A DNA stretch of 64,000 nt from an uncultured Pelagibacteraceae bacterium (lineage in GTDB: Bacteria; Pseudomonadota; Alphaproteobacteria; Pelagibacterales; Pelagibacteraceae). The stretch spans positions 124,001 to 188,000 of the forward strand of contig CACJEN010000002.1 in the NCBI GenBank assembly GCA_902592445.1, in the 5' to 3' direction. Both the position numbers and the translations under genes were made by a program. Positions within the stretch are counted from its first letter, which is position 1, and each line of letters begins with the position of its first letter. The notes under the pieces are model-generated. The model had not been told where the DNA came from. It ran no database searches and was given only the letters and a program-made list of their open reading frames with translations. Of the stretch, positions 44,701-55,841 are shown piece by piece.

Positions 44701-45934
44701 TTCAATAGAAGATGGAAACGGATTACAGGTTGCTTCTTACAAAGTTCCCTATGGTTCAAAACTATTTTTTCAAAACGATGATAAAATTAAAAAAGGTGCA
44801 AAGATATGTGAATGGGACCCATACACAACACCTGTAATTGCAGAGAAAGATGGAATTGCTAATTACGTTGACTTAATTGATGGAGTTTCCCTTGCCGAAA
44901 CTGTTGATGATGCTACGGGAATTTCAACAAAAGCAGTTGTTGATTGGAAAACACAATCTAAAAATACTGATCTAAAACCAAGAATTACACTTAGAGATTC
45001 AAAAGGTAATGTGATTAAAAAAGCTGATGATAATGAAGCTAGATATTATTTAGTTCCAGATTCAATTTTATCAGTAAAGGATGGACAGAAAATTTCAGCA
45101 GGTGATGTTATTGCAAGATTGCCTAAAGAAACAACCAAAACAAAAGATATTACTGGAGGCTTACCAAGAGTAGCAGAATTGTTTGAAGCAAGGAAAGCTA
45201 AAGACAGTGCCATAATTGCTGAAAATGACGGAAAAGTAATATTTGGAAAAGAGGTAAGAGGTAAACAAAGAGTAACAATTGAATCCGAGAACGGAGAAAC
45301 TTCAAGTTATTTAATTCCTAAAGGAAAGCATATCAATTTTAATCAAGGTGAAAAAATTAAAAAAGGTGAATATCTTTTAGATGGCCAACCTTTACCTCAT
45401 GACATTTTAAGAATTTTAGGTATTGAGGAATTAACTGAATACTTTGTTAATCAAGTTCAAGATGTTTATAGACTTCAAGGAGTTATAATTAACGATAAAC
45501 ATATCGAAGTAATTTTAAGACAAATGCTTAAAAAAATTGAGGTTAAAGAACCAGGTGATAGCAGTCTGTTACCTGGAGAAGTTATAGATAGAATAAGATT
45601 TGAACAAATTAATGAAAATTTAAAAGCTGAAAGTAAAAAACCAGCGGTTGGTGAGAGAGTTTTGATGGGTATTACTAAAGCATCACTACAAACAGAGTCA
45701 TTTATATCTGCTGCATCATTCCAAGAAACAACAAGGGTATTAACTGATGCTGCAATAAAAGGTAAAGTCGATAAATTAGTTGGATTGAAAGAAAATGTTA
45801 TTGTTGGCCGACTAGTTCCTGCTGGTACAGGTTCAATTAAGAACAATTGGAATAGAAAAGCGTTAGATGATGATAAAAAATTCCTAACTGAACAAGAGAC
45901 CTCAGAACCATCAGAAGCTCAAATTAATCAATAA
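41771..45934 (+). CDS. rpoC: RNA polymerase beta' subunit
   Basis: RpoC carries the catalytic Mg site. The 1387 residues show the N-terminal zinc cluster ([14 protein letters not shown] then ICEKCGVEV), the metal-binding [12 protein letters not shown], the bridge/trigger helix region, a second Cys cluster ([18 protein letters not shown]) and the conserved C-terminus. There is no lineage insertion that stands out by eye. It is co-transcribed with rpoB. Confidence 0.98.
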   Translation: MSKELTDLFKGSEISEAQNFNSIKITLASPEKIKSWTYGEIKKPETINYRTFRPEKDGLFCARIFGPIKDYECLCGKYKRMKFRGIICEKCGVEVTKSNVRRERMGHINLATPVAHIWFLKSLPSRISLAIDMKLKEVERVLYFENFIVIEPGLTGLKKNQLLGEEELIKYQDEYGEESFTAGIGAEAILEILKSINLEEEKKSLIKTIKETKSKVSEERSIKRLKLIESFIETGNKPEWMILTTIPVIPPELRPLVPLDGGRFATSDLNDLYRRVINRNNRLKRLMDLKAPDIIVRNEKRMLQESVDALFDNGRRGRVITGTGKRPLKSLAEMLKGKQGRFRQNLLGKRVDYSGRSVIVVGPDLKLHECGLPKKMALELFKPFLYARLNKLGLASTIKQAKKLVERERNEVWDALELIVREHPVILNRAPTLHRLGVQAFEPKLIEGNAIELHPLTCAAFNADFDGDQMAVHVPLSLEAQLEARVLMMSTNNILSPSNGKPIIVPSQDMILGIYYLSQPPYQKERVEGYFVNTSEIEHALEIGQIKVHSRIVSRFETVDEKGNTKFEKHISTAGRFLLSNLIPKNVNNKFSLVDRLLPKKVVSEVIDHVFRFSGQKRTVIFCDKLKDLGFKHAFKAGISFGKDDLVIPDNKQQLIDETKKLISDYENQYAEGLITRGEKYNKVIDAWSKCTDRVASEMMKRISATEVTEDGLKINSVFMMADSGARGSAAQMKQLAGMRGLIAKPSGEIIESPITSNFKEGLTALEYFNSTHGARKGLADTALKTASSGYLTRRLCDVAQDLTITKQKCDKPGFIKLSEVLEGGNIMVSLSERSLGRVTAKDVKNPLTGDVIIKKGQMIDEAACEKIDAAGVKTLNVYSVMTCSLKEGVCATCYGRDLSRGKMVHVGEAIGMISAQSIGEPGTQLTMRTFHVGGTASVKQDSQIVSSSDGILKIVNTNLLEDSKKNQIVMGRNTELSIEDGNGLQVASYKVPYGSKLFFQNDDKIKKGAKICEWDPYTTPVIAEKDGIANYVDLIDGVSLAETVDDATGISTKAVVDWKTQSKNTDLKPRITLRDSKGNVIKKADDNEARYYLVPDSILSVKDGQKISAGDVIARLPKETTKTKDITGGLPRVAELFEARKAKDSAIIAENDGKVIFGKEVRGKQRVTIESENGETSSYLIPKGKHINFNQGEKIKKGEYLLDGQPLPHDILRILGIEELTEYFVNQVQDVYRLQGVIINDKHIEVILRQMLKKIEVKEPGDSSLLPGEVIDRIRFEQINENLKAESKKPAVGERVLMGITKASLQTESFISAASFQETTRVLTDAAIKGKVDKLVGLKENVIVGRLVPAGTGSIKNNWNRKALDDDKKFLTEQETSEPSEAQINQ

Positions 45935-45962
45935 AATCAGGCAAAATTTAACTGCTTTTAAT

Positions 45963-45992
45963 TTGACAAATACAATTTCTAATGTATTTTGG
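45963..45992 (+). promoter_or_regulatory. Candidate promoter for rpsL-rpsG-fusA and S10 genes
   Basis: The 152-bp gap after rpoC is the longest in the ribosomal block. It holds a perfect TTGACA followed after 16-17 bp by a weak TATTTT-like -10, then a small AGTGA/TCACT hairpin. No strong terminator for rpoC is seen. Confidence 0.4.
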
Positions 45993-46086
45993 CCATGTTT
46001 TTGGTTGGAATGTAGTGACTTGATCACTAAACGCTGCCACAAATAACCTGTCAGTTATTTCATCAAAAATAAAAAAAAATAAATTT

Positions 46087-46458
46087 ATGCCAACAATAAA
46101 CCAGTTGTTAAGAAAAAGTAGAACACGACCGTTAGCAAGGAACAAAGTTCCAGCTTTACAAAAACAACCTTTAAAAAGAGGTGTGTGTGTTAAAGTTTAT
46201 ACAACAACTCCAAAAAAACCCAATTCAGCACTAAGAAAGGTTGCAAGAGTTAGGCTTTCAAATGGTTTTGAAGTTACAGCATATATCCCGGGCGAAGGAC
46301 ATAATCTTCAAGAACACTCAGTAGTTTTAATCAGAGGAGGAAGAGTAAAAGATTTACCAGGTGTAAGATATCATATTTTAAGAGGTAATCTTGATACCCA
46401 AGGTGTTGCCAATAGAAAACAAAGAAGATCACTCTACGGAACAAAAAAAGGTAAATAA
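46087..46458 (+). CDS. rpsL: 30S ribosomal protein S12 (uS12)
   Basis: S12 sits at the decoding centre. The 123 residues carry [21 protein letters not shown] and the [14 protein letters not shown] loop. The lysines linked to streptomycin sensitivity are present, so no resistance mutation is evident. It heads the str-type gene set and is followed after 3 bp by rpsG. Confidence 0.98.
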   Translation: MPTINQLLRKSRTRPLARNKVPALQKQPLKRGVCVKVYTTTPKKPNSALRKVARVRLSNGFEVTAYIPGEGHNLQEHSVVLIRGGRVKDLPGVRYHILRGNLDTQGVANRKQRRSLYGTKKGK

Positions 46459-46461
46459 TAA

Positions 46462-46932
46462 ATGTCTAGAAAAAGAAAAGCTCCAAAAAGAATTCCTGTT
46501 TTAGATCCTAAATATAAATCTGTAATTATTCCAAAATTAATAAATTCAATTATGTATGATGGAAAAAAAACTGTAGCAGAAAAAATTGTTTATGATGCAA
46601 TTGATAAAATTAAATCAAAATCTAAAGATGAACCAATTACTGTTTTTAATGACGCTATAAACAATGTTAGACCAACTGTTGAGGTTAGATCAAGAAGAGT
46701 AGGTGGCGCTACATACCAAGTCCCTGTTGAAGTAAAAGCAAAAAGATCTCAAGCATTAGCTTTAAGATGGATTATTGATGCATCAAGAAAAAGAAAAGAC
46801 AAAAATATGTCTGATAAACTGTTCAATGAGATTTTTGATGCATATCAAAACAGAGGATCGGCAATAAAAAAGAAAGAGGATACTCACAAGATGGCGGAGT
46901 CAAACAAAGCTTTCGCACACTTTAGGTGGTAA
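46462..46932 (+). CDS. rpsG: 30S ribosomal protein S7 (uS7)
   Basis: S7 nucleates assembly of the 30S head. The 156 residues include VNSIMYDGKK-like NSIMYDGKKTVAEKIVYDA, NVRPTVEVRSRRVGGATYQVPVEV and the C-terminal HKMAESNKAFAHFRW. Normal length; fusA begins 3 bp later. Confidence 0.98.
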   Translation: MSRKRKAPKRIPVLDPKYKSVIIPKLINSIMYDGKKTVAEKIVYDAIDKIKSKSKDEPITVFNDAINNVRPTVEVRSRRVGGATYQVPVEVKAKRSQALALRWIIDASRKRKDKNMSDKLFNEIFDAYQNRGSAIKKKEDTHKMAESNKAFAHFRW

Positions 46933-46935
46933 TCA

Positions 46936-49011
46936 ATGGCAAGAACTCACACATTAGATAAATATAGAAACATAGGCATTATGGCTCACATAGATGCAGG
47001 AAAAACCACAACAACTGAGAGAATTTTATATTACACAGGAAAAAGTCACAAAATAGGTGAGGTTCATGATGGGGCTGCAACTATGGACTGGATGGAACAA
47101 GAGCAAGAAAGAGGTATAACAATTACTTCTGCTGCAACTACCTGTTTTTGGAGAGAACATAGAATTAATATTATCGATACACCAGGTCACGTAGATTTTA
47201 CAATTGAGGTAGAAAGATCATTAAAAGTTTTAGATGGCGCTGTTGCTGTGTTTGATGGTGTAGCTGGTGTAGAGCCTCAATCCGAAACAGTGTGGAGACA
47301 AGCAGATAAATATAAAGTTCCAAGAATTTGTTTCGTAAATAAATTAGATAGAACGGGTGCAGATTTTTTTAGATGCGTTGGAATGATTAAAGATAGATTG
47401 GGTGCAAAACCGCTCGTAATGCAGGTTCCAATTGGTATCGAAGCATCTTTAAAAGGTGTTATTGATCTGATCAAAATGAAAGCCATCGTTTGGAAAAATG
47501 AAGATTTAGGTGCTGAGTGGGAAGAACAAGATATACCAGAAGATTTAAAAGAAACTTGTGACAAATATAGACAAGAACTAGTTGAAACAGCAGTAGAACA
47601 AGATGAAAAACTAATGGAAGCCTATCTAGGTGGTGAGGAAATTAGCCAAGAGGATCTAATTAAATGTGTAAGAAAAGGTTGTTTAAATTTTGATTTCGTT
47701 CCAGTTCTTACTGGTTCTGCATTTAAAAATAAAGGTGTTCAGCCACTTTTAGATGCAGTTGTTAATTACTTACCAAGCCCCAAAGATATAGGTTCTATAA
47801 CTGGTACAAAACAAGGATCTGATGACGAAATGGAAATGAAATTTGAGGATAACGCACCTTTTTCAGCGTTAGCGTTTAAAGTTGCAAATGACCCATTTGT
47901 AGGAAGTTTAACATTTATTAGGATTTATTCTGGGACAGTTAAGTCTGGAACAGGGATCTATAATACATCTAAAGATAAGGAGGAAAGAGTTGGCAGAATG
48001 TTGCTTATGCACGCTAATTCTAGAGAAGATATTAAAGAGGCAAATGCTGGTGATATAGTTGCTTTAGCAGGACTAAAAAATACTATTACTGGTCATACTT
48101 TAGCGAACAAGGACACGCCTGTATTGTTAGAGCCAATGGAATTTCCGGATCCAGTAATTGAAATAGCAGTTGAACCAAAAACTAAGGCTGACCAAGAAAA
48201 AATGGGTGAAGCTTTAGGCAGACTAGCTAAGGAAGATCCATCTTTTAGAGTTACATCTGATGAGGAGTCAGGACAGACTATTATTAAAGGTATGGGAGAG
48301 TTACACCTAGATATAATTGTAGATAGAATGAAAAGAGAATTTAAAGTAGAAGCAAATGTTGGAGCTCCACAAGTTGCATACAGAGAAACAATATTAAGTG
48401 CAGCAGAATTTGATTACACACACAAAAAACAAAGTGGTGGAGCAGGTCAATTTGCTAGAGTTAAACTATCTGTAGAGCCACTTGAACCAGGAAAAGGAAG
48501 AGAAGTAGAAAGTAAAATTAAAGGTGGAGCAATCCCAAAAGAATTTATTCCTGGTGTAGAGAAAGGTGTAGAAACTGTTGCAGATGGTGGAATATTAGCT
48601 GGATTTCCACTAATAGATTATAAAGTTACAATTTTAGATGGACTACATCATGATGTTGACTCTAGTGTTCTTGCATTCGAATTAGCATCTAGACAGTGTT
48701 TTAAAGAAGCATGCACTAGAGGTACTTTAAAATTACTTGAACCTATTATGAGAGTTGAAGTAGTTACACCTGAAGATTACATGGGAGATGTAATTGGTGA
48801 TTTAAATAGTAGAAGAGGTCAAATAAATACCCAAGAACAAAGAGGCAATGCAACTGTCATTACAGCAATGGTTCCATTAGCTAACATGTTTGGTTATATA
48901 AATAATTTAAGATCGATGTCTCAAGGTAGAGCTCAATATACAATGTTTTTTGATCATTATGATAAGGTTCCACAAAACGTTCAAGATGAGGTAACAAAGA
49001 AAACAGGATAA
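46936..49011 (+). CDS. fusA: Elongation factor G
   Basis: EF-G drives translocation and, with RRF, ribosome recycling. The 691 residues have [49 protein letters not shown] and [10 protein letters not shown], followed by domains II-V to the conserved C-terminus ([17 protein letters not shown]). It is directly followed by rpsJ with no tuf in between. Confidence 0.98.
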   Translation: MARTHTLDKYRNIGIMAHIDAGKTTTTERILYYTGKSHKIGEVHDGAATMDWMEQEQERGITITSAATTCFWREHRINIIDTPGHVDFTIEVERSLKVLDGAVAVFDGVAGVEPQSETVWRQADKYKVPRICFVNKLDRTGADFFRCVGMIKDRLGAKPLVMQVPIGIEASLKGVIDLIKMKAIVWKNEDLGAEWEEQDIPEDLKETCDKYRQELVETAVEQDEKLMEAYLGGEEISQEDLIKCVRKGCLNFDFVPVLTGSAFKNKGVQPLLDAVVNYLPSPKDIGSITGTKQGSDDEMEMKFEDNAPFSALAFKVANDPFVGSLTFIRIYSGTVKSGTGIYNTSKDKEERVGRMLLMHANSREDIKEANAGDIVALAGLKNTITGHTLANKDTPVLLEPMEFPDPVIEIAVEPKTKADQEKMGEALGRLAKEDPSFRVTSDEESGQTIIKGMGELHLDIIVDRMKREFKVEANVGAPQVAYRETILSAAEFDYTHKKQSGGAGQFARVKLSVEPLEPGKGREVESKIKGGAIPKEFIPGVEKGVETVADGGILAGFPLIDYKVTILDGLHHDVDSSVLAFELASRQCFKEACTRGTLKLLEPIMRVEVVTPEDYMGDVIGDLNSRRGQINTQEQRGNATVITAMVPLANMFGYINNLRSMSQGRAQYTMFFDHYDKVPQNVQDEVTKKTG

Positions 49012-49012
49012 A

Positions 49013-49321
49013 ATGGAAAAACAAAATATTAGAATTAAACTAAGAGCTTACGATAATAAAGTTTTAGATCAATCTACTGAAGAAATTGTAAATACTGTAA
49101 AAAGAACAGGCGCAAATATAAAAGGACCTATACCTCTTCCGACAAAAATTGAACGTTACACTGTTTTGAGATCCCCACATATTGATAAAAAAAGTAGAGA
49201 ACAATTTGAGACCAGAACTCACAAAAGATTAATTGATATTATAGAACCAACACCCGCAACAGTAGAGGCTTTAATGAAGTTAGATTTAGCTTCAGGTGTA
49301 GACGTGGAGATAAAAATTTAA
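49013..49321 (+). CDS. rpsJ: 30S ribosomal protein S10 (uS10)
   Basis: S10 is in the 30S head and is also the NusE antitermination factor. The 102 residues contain [17 protein letters not shown] and the loop [21 protein letters not shown]. It starts one base after fusA, merging the str and S10 operons into one run. Confidence 0.98.
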   Translation: MEKQNIRIKLRAYDNKVLDQSTEEIVNTVKRTGANIKGPIPLPTKIERYTVLRSPHIDKKSREQFETRTHKRLIDIIEPTPATVEALMKLDLASGVDVEIKI

Positions 49322-50031
49322 TGTCTGAGATAGCACTAGTTGGAAAAAAAATTGGTATGACAAGAGAATTTTATAAAACTGGTCAATCAGTTCCTGTGAC
49401 AGTTCTTAAAATGGAAACTGGAAGGGTGATACAAGTTATTGATCAAGATAAAAGAGGATATAAAGCAGTTCAAATCGGCTTTGGTAAAATTAAAAATAAC
49501 AAACTGACAAAAGCTATGAAAGGTTATTTTGCAAAAAAGAACACTGAACCAAAAAAATTGCTGAAAGAATTTAAAGTAAATTCAACAGATAATTATAAAG
49601 AAGGTAATGAATTTGGCCTGGAGATATTTAACGACATCAAATTTGTTGATGTTAAATCAAAAACGATAGGAAAAGGTTTTGCAGGAGCAATGAAAAGGCA
49701 TAACTTTGGAGGTTTAAGAGCATCACATGGTGTATCAATTTCTCACCGTTCACACGGATCAACAGGTCAAAGACAAGATCCAGGCAAAGTTTTTAAAGGA
49801 AAAAAAATGGCTGGTCACATGGGCGATAAAATCAGAACAATGCAAAATATTGAAATAATCAAATCAGATAAAGACAATAACTTATTGTATTTGAAAGGTT
49901 CTATACCTGGAGCAAAAAATGCTGAAGTAGTCATTAAAAAGGCTGTCAAAAATTTAAGAAAACTAACAATGTTAGAAAAAATAGAGCAGATCGAGAAAAT
50001 GAAAAAATCTGCAGACAAAAAGAAAAAATAA
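49321..50031 (+). CDS. rplC: 50S ribosomal protein L3 (uL3)
   Basis: L3 binds near the peptidyl-transferase centre. The 236 residues have LVGKKIGMTREF at the start and the conserved loop GGLRASHGVSISHRSHGSTGQRQDPG with the methylatable glutamine. The Lys-rich C-terminal tail is longer than in E. coli. It overlaps rpsJ by one base. Confidence 0.98.
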   Translation: MSEIALVGKKIGMTREFYKTGQSVPVTVLKMETGRVIQVIDQDKRGYKAVQIGFGKIKNNKLTKAMKGYFAKKNTEPKKLLKEFKVNSTDNYKEGNEFGLEIFNDIKFVDVKSKTIGKGFAGAMKRHNFGGLRASHGVSISHRSHGSTGQRQDPGKVFKGKKMAGHMGDKIRTMQNIEIIKSDKDNNLLYLKGSIPGAKNAEVVIKKAVKNLRKLTMLEKIEQIEKMKKSADKKKK

Positions 50032-50655
50032 ATGAAAATAGATAAATTAAACTTAGATGGAAAAAAAGATTCAATAGAAGTTTTGGATAAAATATTTTCA
50101 GCTAAAATTAATAAGCAACTTGTAAGTAATGTATTGTATAAAACGAATGCGAATTACAAAGGGAGAAAAGCTAAAACAAAACAAAAGAATGAAATTATTG
50201 GATCTACTGCAAAGATATATTCCCAAAAAGGCACTGGAAATGCGAGACATGCTAGTAAAAAAGCACCTATATTTGTTGGAGGTGGTGTTGCACATGGTCC
50301 AAAAGGAGAAAGCAACTATAAGATTAGAAAATTAAATAAAAGTGAAAAAAAATTAAGTATTGCCTCAATTATTACTGAAAAAAATAAAAGTAATAATCTT
50401 TTAGTATTTAATGATTTTAATGAAAAAATTCAAAAAACAAAAGATGTAAATAAAATTTTACTGAAGTTTGATGCAAAAAATTCGATCTTAATTGTAGATA
50501 AAAAATCAAAAGAGAACATTGAAAAAGCAACAAGAAATATTCCAAATGTAAAGATTACAGATATTGGACATTTTAGTGCATTTGATCTTGTAAAATATAA
50601 AAAAATAATTTTTACAGAAAGCTCAGTTAAAGAATTAGAAAAAAGGTATCAATAA
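50032..50655 (+). CDS. rplD: 50S ribosomal protein L4 (uL4)
   Basis: L4 lines the exit tunnel and in some bacteria regulates the S10 operon. The 207 residues include the tunnel loop STAKIYSQKGTGNARHASKKAPIFVGGGVAHGP. It is divergent and Lys/Asn-rich, as expected for low GC. It overlaps rplW by one base. Confidence 0.96.
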   Translation: MKIDKLNLDGKKDSIEVLDKIFSAKINKQLVSNVLYKTNANYKGRKAKTKQKNEIIGSTAKIYSQKGTGNARHASKKAPIFVGGGVAHGPKGESNYKIRKLNKSEKKLSIASIITEKNKSNNLLVFNDFNEKIQKTKDVNKILLKFDAKNSILIVDKKSKENIEKATRNIPNVKITDIGHFSAFDLVKYKKIIFTESSVKELEKRYQ

Positions 50656-50948
50656 TGAATAAAGTTCATCTTTACGATAAAATTTTGTCTCCAATTGTTA
50701 CTGAAAAATCAACAAACCTTTCAGAGCAAAATAAAATAATTTTTAAAGTTCCATCTAAGGCAAACAAAAAAAACCTTAAATCAAATATTGAAAAAATTTT
50801 TAAAGTAAATGTTACAAAGATTAATATTATAAATAAAAAAACTAGAACTAAAGTTACTCGAGGAAAAAAAGTAAAAGTCAGAGGATTTAAAAAAGCAATC
50901 ATAACACTTAAAAAAGGTCAAAATATTGACCTTACAACAGGAATTTAA
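50655..50948 (+). CDS. rplW: 50S ribosomal protein L23 (uL23)
   Basis: L23 surrounds the tunnel exit and docks trigger factor and SRP. The 97 residues begin LYDKILSPIVTEKSTNLSEQNKIIFKV and contain the basic loop TKVTRGKKVKVRGFKKA. Normal length and position between rplD and rplB. Confidence 0.97.
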   Translation: MNKVHLYDKILSPIVTEKSTNLSEQNKIIFKVPSKANKKNLKSNIEKIFKVNVTKINIINKKTRTKVTRGKKVKVRGFKKAIITLKKGQNIDLTTGI

Positions 50949-50951
50949 AAT

Positions 50952-51785
50952 ATGGCCTTAAAAACATTTAAACCATACACCAAATCAACAAGAGGAACTG
51001 TATTAGTAAGCAGGGATGGATTGTGGAAGGGTAAACCTTATAAACCACTTACTTCTACAAATAATGCTTCAAAAGGAAGAAATAACTATGGAAGAATTAC
51101 CTCTAGAAACCATGGAGGTGGTCACAAACATAAATACAGAAGGATTGATTTTTATAGAAAAAAATTCGGTATGCCTGCAGAGATAGAGAGAATTGAATAT
51201 GATCCAAATAGATCATGTCATATCATGTTAGTAAAATTCGAAGATGGCGAGAGAGCATATTATTTAGCACCTCAAGATGTTAAGATTGGAGATAAAATAC
51301 AAAATGGTCCTAATTCTGAAATAAAAGTTGGTAACTGTTTATCTCTTCAGGATATTCCAGTAGGTATAAATATACATAATGTAGAATTACAGCCAGGAGC
51401 AGGTGGTAAAATTGCAAGAGCTGCTGGTTCATCCGTTACTATTTCAGGAATAGATGGAAATTATACAATAATAAAAATGAGTTCTGGTGAAGTCAGAAGA
51501 ATAGACTCAAGATCTTTAGCAACAATTGGTGTTTTATCAAATCCAGATCAGAAAAATATTAAAATAGGAAAAGCAGGTAGATCTAGATGGTTAGGAAGAA
51601 GACCTCATACAAGAGGAGTTGTCAAAAATCCGGTTGATCACCCTCATGGTGGTGGTGAAGGAAAAACAGCTGGTGGTAGACATCCAGTTTCACCTACAGG
51701 ACAATCTGCTAAAGGTCTTAAAACAAGAGACAATAAGAGAACAGATAAATTTATAATTAGAAGAAGAAAGAAGAAGAGAGCATAA
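50952..51785 (+). CDS. rplB: 50S ribosomal protein L2 (uL2)
   Basis: L2 is needed for subunit joining and peptidyl transfer. The 277 residues show RNHGGGHKHKYRRIDF, the central SH3-like region, and the C-terminal NPVDHPHGGGEGKTAGGRHPVSP with the conserved histidine. Normal length. Confidence 0.98.
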   Translation: MALKTFKPYTKSTRGTVLVSRDGLWKGKPYKPLTSTNNASKGRNNYGRITSRNHGGGHKHKYRRIDFYRKKFGMPAEIERIEYDPNRSCHIMLVKFEDGERAYYLAPQDVKIGDKIQNGPNSEIKVGNCLSLQDIPVGINIHNVELQPGAGGKIARAAGSSVTISGIDGNYTIIKMSSGEVRRIDSRSLATIGVLSNPDQKNIKIGKAGRSRWLGRRPHTRGVVKNPVDHPHGGGEGKTAGGRHPVSPTGQSAKGLKTRDNKRTDKFIIRRRKKKRA

Positions 51786-51788
51786 ACT

Positions 51789-52094
51789 ATGGCAAGATCA
51801 GTTTGGAAAGGACCTTTTGTAGAAGAAAGTTTAATTAAAAAAGTTGAAAAAGTAAAAAATGATCCAAATAGAAAACCAATTAAAACATGGTCTAGAAAAT
51901 CAACAATTATTCCAGATTTTGTCGGTTTTAGTTTTTTAATTTACAATGGAAAAAAATTCATCCCAATTACAGTTTCAGAAGATATGGTTGGTCACAAATT
52001 TGGTGAGTTTGCACCAACTAGACAATTTTTTGGACATACACCAGCTGATAAAAAAGCAAAGGTTGAGGGTGGAGCAAAGGGTACTGGTAAGTAA
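51789..52094 (+). CDS. rpsS: 30S ribosomal protein S19 (uS19)
   Basis: S19 contacts A- and P-site tRNAs in the 30S head. The 101 residues contain [17 protein letters not shown], the [15 protein letters not shown] block and [18 protein letters not shown]. The C-terminal tail is slightly extended and basic. rplV follows after 5 bp. Confidence 0.98.
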   Translation: MARSVWKGPFVEESLIKKVEKVKNDPNRKPIKTWSRKSTIIPDFVGFSFLIYNGKKFIPITVSEDMVGHKFGEFAPTRQFFGHTPADKKAKVEGGAKGTGK

Positions 52095-52099
52095 ATAAA

Positions 52100-52495
52100 A
52101 TGAGCAAAAAAGATAAAAAGATTGATATCAAAACAGTAAAATCTGTTAATAAAAATATCAGATCAAGTGTAAGAAAACTTAAACCAATTTTAAAATCTAT
52201 AGTTGGAAAAAAAGTGGACGTGGCCATGAGAGATCTTACTTTTTCTGAAAAAAGAATTTCTAAAGATGTTAAAAAAACTATTTCATCTGCAGTTGCAAAT
52301 GCTGAAAACAATTATCAATACGATATTGATAATTTAATAGTAAAGGAAGCCTATTGTGGAAAACAAATAATAATGAAACGATTTAGAGCAAGAGCAAAAG
52401 GAAGAGCAGCTGAAATTATGAAACCTTATTCAAATGTGACGATTATTTTAACAGAACAAACAAAACAAACGGATAGAGATGGGGCAAAAGGTTAA
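52100..52495 (+). CDS. rplV: 50S ribosomal protein L22 (uL22)
   Basis: L22 extends a beta hairpin into the exit tunnel. The 131 residues include the helical core and the hairpin region [25 protein letters not shown]. The end overlaps the start of rpsC by 17 nt, one of the larger overlaps in the block. Confidence 0.96.
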   Translation: MSKKDKKIDIKTVKSVNKNIRSSVRKLKPILKSIVGKKVDVAMRDLTFSEKRISKDVKKTISSAVANAENNYQYDIDNLIVKEAYCGKQIIMKRFRARAKGRAAEIMKPYSNVTIILTEQTKQTDRDGAKG

Positions 52496-53138
52496 TCCAA
52501 TAGGTTTAAGGCTAGGTATAAACAGGGGATGGGACTCTGTTTGGTACGCTAAGAAAAAAGATTTTGGTAACTATTTAATTGAAGACTTTAAAATCAGAGA
52601 ATACATAAAAAAAAATGTAATTAACTCTGGTGTTTCTAAAGTAATGATTGAGAGAACTTCAAAAAAATGCTTTGTGACAATCTATACTTCAAGACCTGGA
52701 TTTGTGATAGGTAAAAAGGGAAGTGATATAGAAAAAATTAAAGGAAAGCTTTCAAATCTTACAACAAATGAAGTTGTCCTAAATATTAAAGAGGTAAAAA
52801 AACCTGAAACGAATGGTTATTTAGTTGCAGAAAATATTGCTCAACAATTAGTAAAAAGAGTTTCATATCGTAGAGCAATGAAAAGAGCTATGCAATCAGC
52901 TTTAAGATTAGGCGCTAAGGGAATTAAAGTTTCTGTTAGTGGAAGGCTTGGTGGCAATGAGATTGCGAGAACAGAGTGGTTAAGGGATGGTAGTATTCCA
53001 TCACATACTTTGAGAGCTGATATTGATTATGCTGAAGCAGAAGCGTTGACTACATATGGAATAATTGGAATTAAAGTCTGGATTTATAAAGGCGAAATAT
53101 TCACAAAAGAATTTAGCCAGGAGAGGAATAAAGCGTAA
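52479..53138 (+). CDS. rpsC: 30S ribosomal protein S3 (uS3)
   Basis: S3 guards the mRNA entry tunnel and has helicase activity with S4. The 219 residues have [19 protein letters not shown], the KH motif region ([18 protein letters not shown]) and [13 protein letters not shown]. Its start lies inside rplV. Confidence 0.98.
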   Translation: MGQKVNPIGLRLGINRGWDSVWYAKKKDFGNYLIEDFKIREYIKKNVINSGVSKVMIERTSKKCFVTIYTSRPGFVIGKKGSDIEKIKGKLSNLTTNEVVLNIKEVKKPETNGYLVAENIAQQLVKRVSYRRAMKRAMQSALRLGAKGIKVSVSGRLGGNEIARTEWLRDGSIPSHTLRADIDYAEAEALTTYGIIGIKVWIYKGEIFTKEFSQERNKA

Positions 53139-53545
53139 TGTTGCAACCAACTAGAACAAAATTCAGAAAAGCGCATAAAGGACGAATACATGGGAATGCG
53201 TCCAGATGTAATGTAATGAATTATGGAGCATTTGGGCTAAAAGCTATTCAGCCTGAAAGAGTGATTTCAAAGCAAATTGAGGCAGCCAGAGTTGCATTAA
53301 CAAGACATATGAAAAGACAAGGAAGAGTTTGGACTAGAATGTTTCCTAACATACCGGTTTCAAAAAAACCTACTGAGGTAAGAATGGGAAAAGGTAAAGG
53401 CTCGCCAGAGTTTTGGGCGTGTAGAGTTAAACCAGGAAGAATTTTGTTTGAAGTTGACGGTGTATCAGAACAAATAGCTAAAGAAGCATTATACAAAGCA
53501 TCTGCAAAACTTCCTATTAAATGTAAATTTATAAAAAGAATATAA
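53138..53545 (+). CDS. rplP: 50S ribosomal protein L16 (uL16)
   Basis: L16 positions A-site tRNA. The 135 residues have [28 protein letters not shown] and the [23 protein letters not shown] region. Normal length, coupled to rpsC by one base. Confidence 0.98.
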   Translation: MLQPTRTKFRKAHKGRIHGNASRCNVMNYGAFGLKAIQPERVISKQIEAARVALTRHMKRQGRVWTRMFPNIPVSKKPTEVRMGKGKGSPEFWACRVKPGRILFEVDGVSEQIAKEALYKASAKLPIKCKFIKRI

Positions 53546-53546
53546 A

Positions 53547-53735
53547 ATGAAGCAAAAAGACATAAAAAAACTAACTAAAGATCAAGCTCTTAAAGACTTG
53601 GAGAAATTAAAAAAAGACTTATTCAATTTTAGATTTCAAAAAGTAAATGGACAAGTCAAAAGTCCAGCTAAAATTAATGAAACAAAAAAAACTATAGCAC
53701 GTTTAAAAACATTACTAGAGGGAAAAAATGCCTAA
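53547..53735 (+). CDS. rpmC: 50S ribosomal protein L29 (uL29)
   Basis: L29 lies by the tunnel exit next to L23. The 62 residues form the expected two-helix hairpin with KKDLFNFRFQKVNGQVKSPAKINETKKTIARLKT. It overlaps rpsQ by eight bases. Confidence 0.95.
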   Translation: MKQKDIKKLTKDQALKDLEKLKKDLFNFRFQKVNGQVKSPAKINETKKTIARLKTLLEGKNA

Positions 53736-53964
53736 AAAAGTACTAAATGGTATAGTTGTTAGCGATAAACCAAACAAAACGATTACTGTGATGGTTGAAA
53801 GAAAATATCAACATCCTGTGTTAAAAAAAGTGATTAAGGCAAGAAAAAAATACAGTGTCCATGATGAAGAAAACAAATTTAAAAATGGTGATAAAGTTTT
53901 AATAAGAGAGTGCAAACCATATTCAAAGTCGAAAAAATTTGAAGTAATAGGAGATGTTAAATGA
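53728..53964 (+). CDS. rpsQ: 30S ribosomal protein S17 (uS17)
   Basis: S17 is a primary 16S rRNA-binding protein with an OB fold. The 78 residues include [24 protein letters not shown] and [20 protein letters not shown]. It overlaps rplN by four bases (ATGA). Confidence 0.97.
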   Translation: MPKKVLNGIVVSDKPNKTITVMVERKYQHPVLKKVIKARKKYSVHDEENKFKNGDKVLIRECKPYSKSKKFEVIGDVK

Positions 53965-54329
53965 TACAGGTACAAACAGAATTATTTGTAGCTGATAATA
54001 CTGGTGCAAAAAAAATTGAATGTATTAAAGTTTTAGGCGGTTCAAAAAGAAGATATGCAAGTATTGGTGACACCATTGTAGTAGCTGTTAAAGAGGCAAT
54101 ACCAAAAGGTAAAGTAAAAAAAGGAGCTGTGCACAAAGCAGTAGTAGTAAGAGTAAAAAAGGGCATTCATAGAAATGATGGATCAAAAGTAAGATTTGAT
54201 AATAATGCTGCAGTTCTAACAGACGATAAAGGTGAACCAATTGGAACTAGAATTTTTGGTCCTGTAACAAGAGAGTTAAGAAGTAGAGGACAAATGAAAA
54301 TAATATCTTTAGCTCCGGAGGTCCTTTAA
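53961..54329 (+). CDS. rplN: 50S ribosomal protein L14 (uL14)
   Basis: L14 forms an inter-subunit bridge. The 122 residues have [33 protein letters not shown] and the C-terminal [13 protein letters not shown]. Normal length; coupled to rplX by one base. Confidence 0.98.
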   Translation: MIQVQTELFVADNTGAKKIECIKVLGGSKRRYASIGDTIVVAVKEAIPKGKVKKGAVHKAVVVRVKKGIHRNDGSKVRFDNNAAVLTDDKGEPIGTRIFGPVTRELRSRGQMKIISLAPEVL

Positions 54330-54574
54330 TGATCAAAAAAGGTACTAAAGTAAAAGTATTAGTGGGCAAAGATAAAAATAAAGATGGTGAAGTAATGGAA
54401 ATAGACCGTTCAAATAATCGTGCAAAGGTAAAAGGGATTAATATGGTTAAGAAACATGTAAAAACAACAAAAGAAAAAAAAGGTGGAATTGTTTCAAAAG
54501 AAAATTTTATACATCTTTCAAACTTATCCATACTTGATAGTAAAAAATCAAAAAAAGTTGAGGCCAAAAAGTAA
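54329..54574 (+). CDS. rplX: 50S ribosomal protein L24 (uL24)
   Basis: L24 starts 50S assembly. The 81 residues hold a KOW motif ([22 protein letters not shown]) and [17 protein letters not shown]. It is shorter than in E. coli (about 104), lacking part of the C-terminal extension. One-base overlap with rplE. Confidence 0.95.
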   Translation: MIKKGTKVKVLVGKDKNKDGEVMEIDRSNNRAKVKGINMVKKHVKTTKEKKGGIVSKENFIHLSNLSILDSKKSKKVEAKK

Positions 54575-55128
54575 TGCAACCTAGATTAAAAGACTTAATT
54601 GTTAGAGAAATACAACCAAACTTAAAAGAAAAATTTGGTTACAAGAATTTGTATATGGGACCTCAAATTTCAAAAGTAGTCATAAACATGGGTCTAGGTC
54701 TAGACGGCAACGATGCCAAAATTTTGAAATCATGTGAAGAGGATTTAGCAAATATAACAGGACAAAAACCAGTCACAACAAAATTTAAAAAATCAATTGC
54801 AAATTTTAAAACTAGAAAAAATACAAATGCAGGACTAAAGGTCACTTTAAGAAAAAATAAGATGTACGAGTTTATTGACAGACTAGTAAATATTGCATTA
54901 CCTAGAATTAAAGACTTTAGAGGATTAAACCCAAATGGATTTGATAAATTTGGTAATTATTCTTTTGGAATAAAAGAACATATTGTTTTTCCTGAGGTGA
55001 ACTTTGATAAAGTTGATAAAATTAGAGGCTTAGATATTACAATAACGATTAAAAACCAAGATAAGGAACATAGTTTTGAGCTGTTAAAACAGCTAAATTT
55101 TCCATTTATTGAAAAGAGGAGCAATTAA
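54574..55128 (+). CDS. rplE: 50S ribosomal protein L5 (uL5)
   Basis: L5 binds 5S rRNA in the central protuberance. The 184 residues have [39 protein letters not shown] and the C-terminal [21 protein letters not shown]. Its final codons contain the rpsN ribosome-binding site. Confidence 0.98.
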   Translation: MQPRLKDLIVREIQPNLKEKFGYKNLYMGPQISKVVINMGLGLDGNDAKILKSCEEDLANITGQKPVTTKFKKSIANFKTRKNTNAGLKVTLRKNKMYEFIDRLVNIALPRIKDFRGLNPNGFDKFGNYSFGIKEHIVFPEVNFDKVDKIRGLDITITIKNQDKEHSFELLKQLNFPFIEKRSN

Positions 55129-55129
55129 T

Positions 55130-55435
55130 ATGGCTAAAATGAGTGCAGTAAATAAGAATAATAAACGAATTAAATTATCAGACAAATTATTTAAGAAAAG
55201 GCAAATGCTTAAAAAAATAATTATGGATAAAAAATTACCTTTAGAAGAAAGATTTAAAGCACAACAAAAATTATCAAAATTGCCGCGAAATTCTGCAAAA
55301 ACAAGAGTAATGAATAGGTGTCAAATTACAGGCAGACCACATGGTGTTTATAGAAAATTAAAAATATCAAGAATAGCTCTTAGACAATTAGGTTTGGAAG
55401 GGAAAATTCCTGGTATGGTAAAGTCAAGTTGGTAG
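55130..55435 (+). CDS. rpsN: 30S ribosomal protein S14 (uS14), zinc-free long form
   Basis: The 101-residue long form lacks the CxxC...CxxC zinc ribbon. [26 protein letters not shown] and the C-terminal GMVKSSW are diagnostic. The ORF track adds seven upstream residues; the ATG preceded by GAGGAG is the true start (MAKMSAVNK). Confidence 0.97.
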   Translation: MAKMSAVNKNNKRIKLSDKLFKKRQMLKKIIMDKKLPLEERFKAQQKLSKLPRNSAKTRVMNRCQITGRPHGVYRKLKISRIALRQLGLEGKIPGMVKSSW

Positions 55436-55445
55436 AAAGGATAAT

Positions 55446-55841
55446 ATGAGTTTAAGTGATCCAATAGGAGATATGTTGGCGAGAATTAAAAATTCTCTAA
55501 TGAGAAATCATAAAAATGTAGAACTTCCATCTTCAAAATTTAAAGTGAAAATAGCTGAAGTTTTGAAATCTGAAGGTTATATAATTGACTACAAAGTTAC
55601 TGAGAATGACAAAAAACCTAATTTAGAAATTAACTTAAAATATAATTCTGGTAACCCAGTTATAAGTACAATTGAAAGAGTTTCAAAGCCTGGTAGAAGG
55701 ATATTTTCAAGCGCTGAAAGTCTTCCAAAAATAAATAATGGTCTCGGTATAGCAATAGTTTCAACACCAAAAGGTGTTATGACTGATATAGATGCGAGAA
55801 AGCAAAAAATTGGTGGAGAAATAATCTGTAAGGTATTTTAA
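55446..55841 (+). CDS. rpsH: 30S ribosomal protein S8 (uS8)
   Basis: S8 binds the central domain of 16S rRNA and represses the spc operon in E. coli. The 131 residues have SDPIGDMLARIKNSLMRNHKNVELPSSKFK and GLGIAIVSTPKGVMTDIDARK. One-base overlap with rplF. Confidence 0.98.
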   Translation: MSLSDPIGDMLARIKNSLMRNHKNVELPSSKFKVKIAEVLKSEGYIIDYKVTENDKKPNLEINLKYNSGNPVISTIERVSKPGRRIFSSAESLPKINNGLGIAIVSTPKGVMTDIDARKQKIGGEIICKVF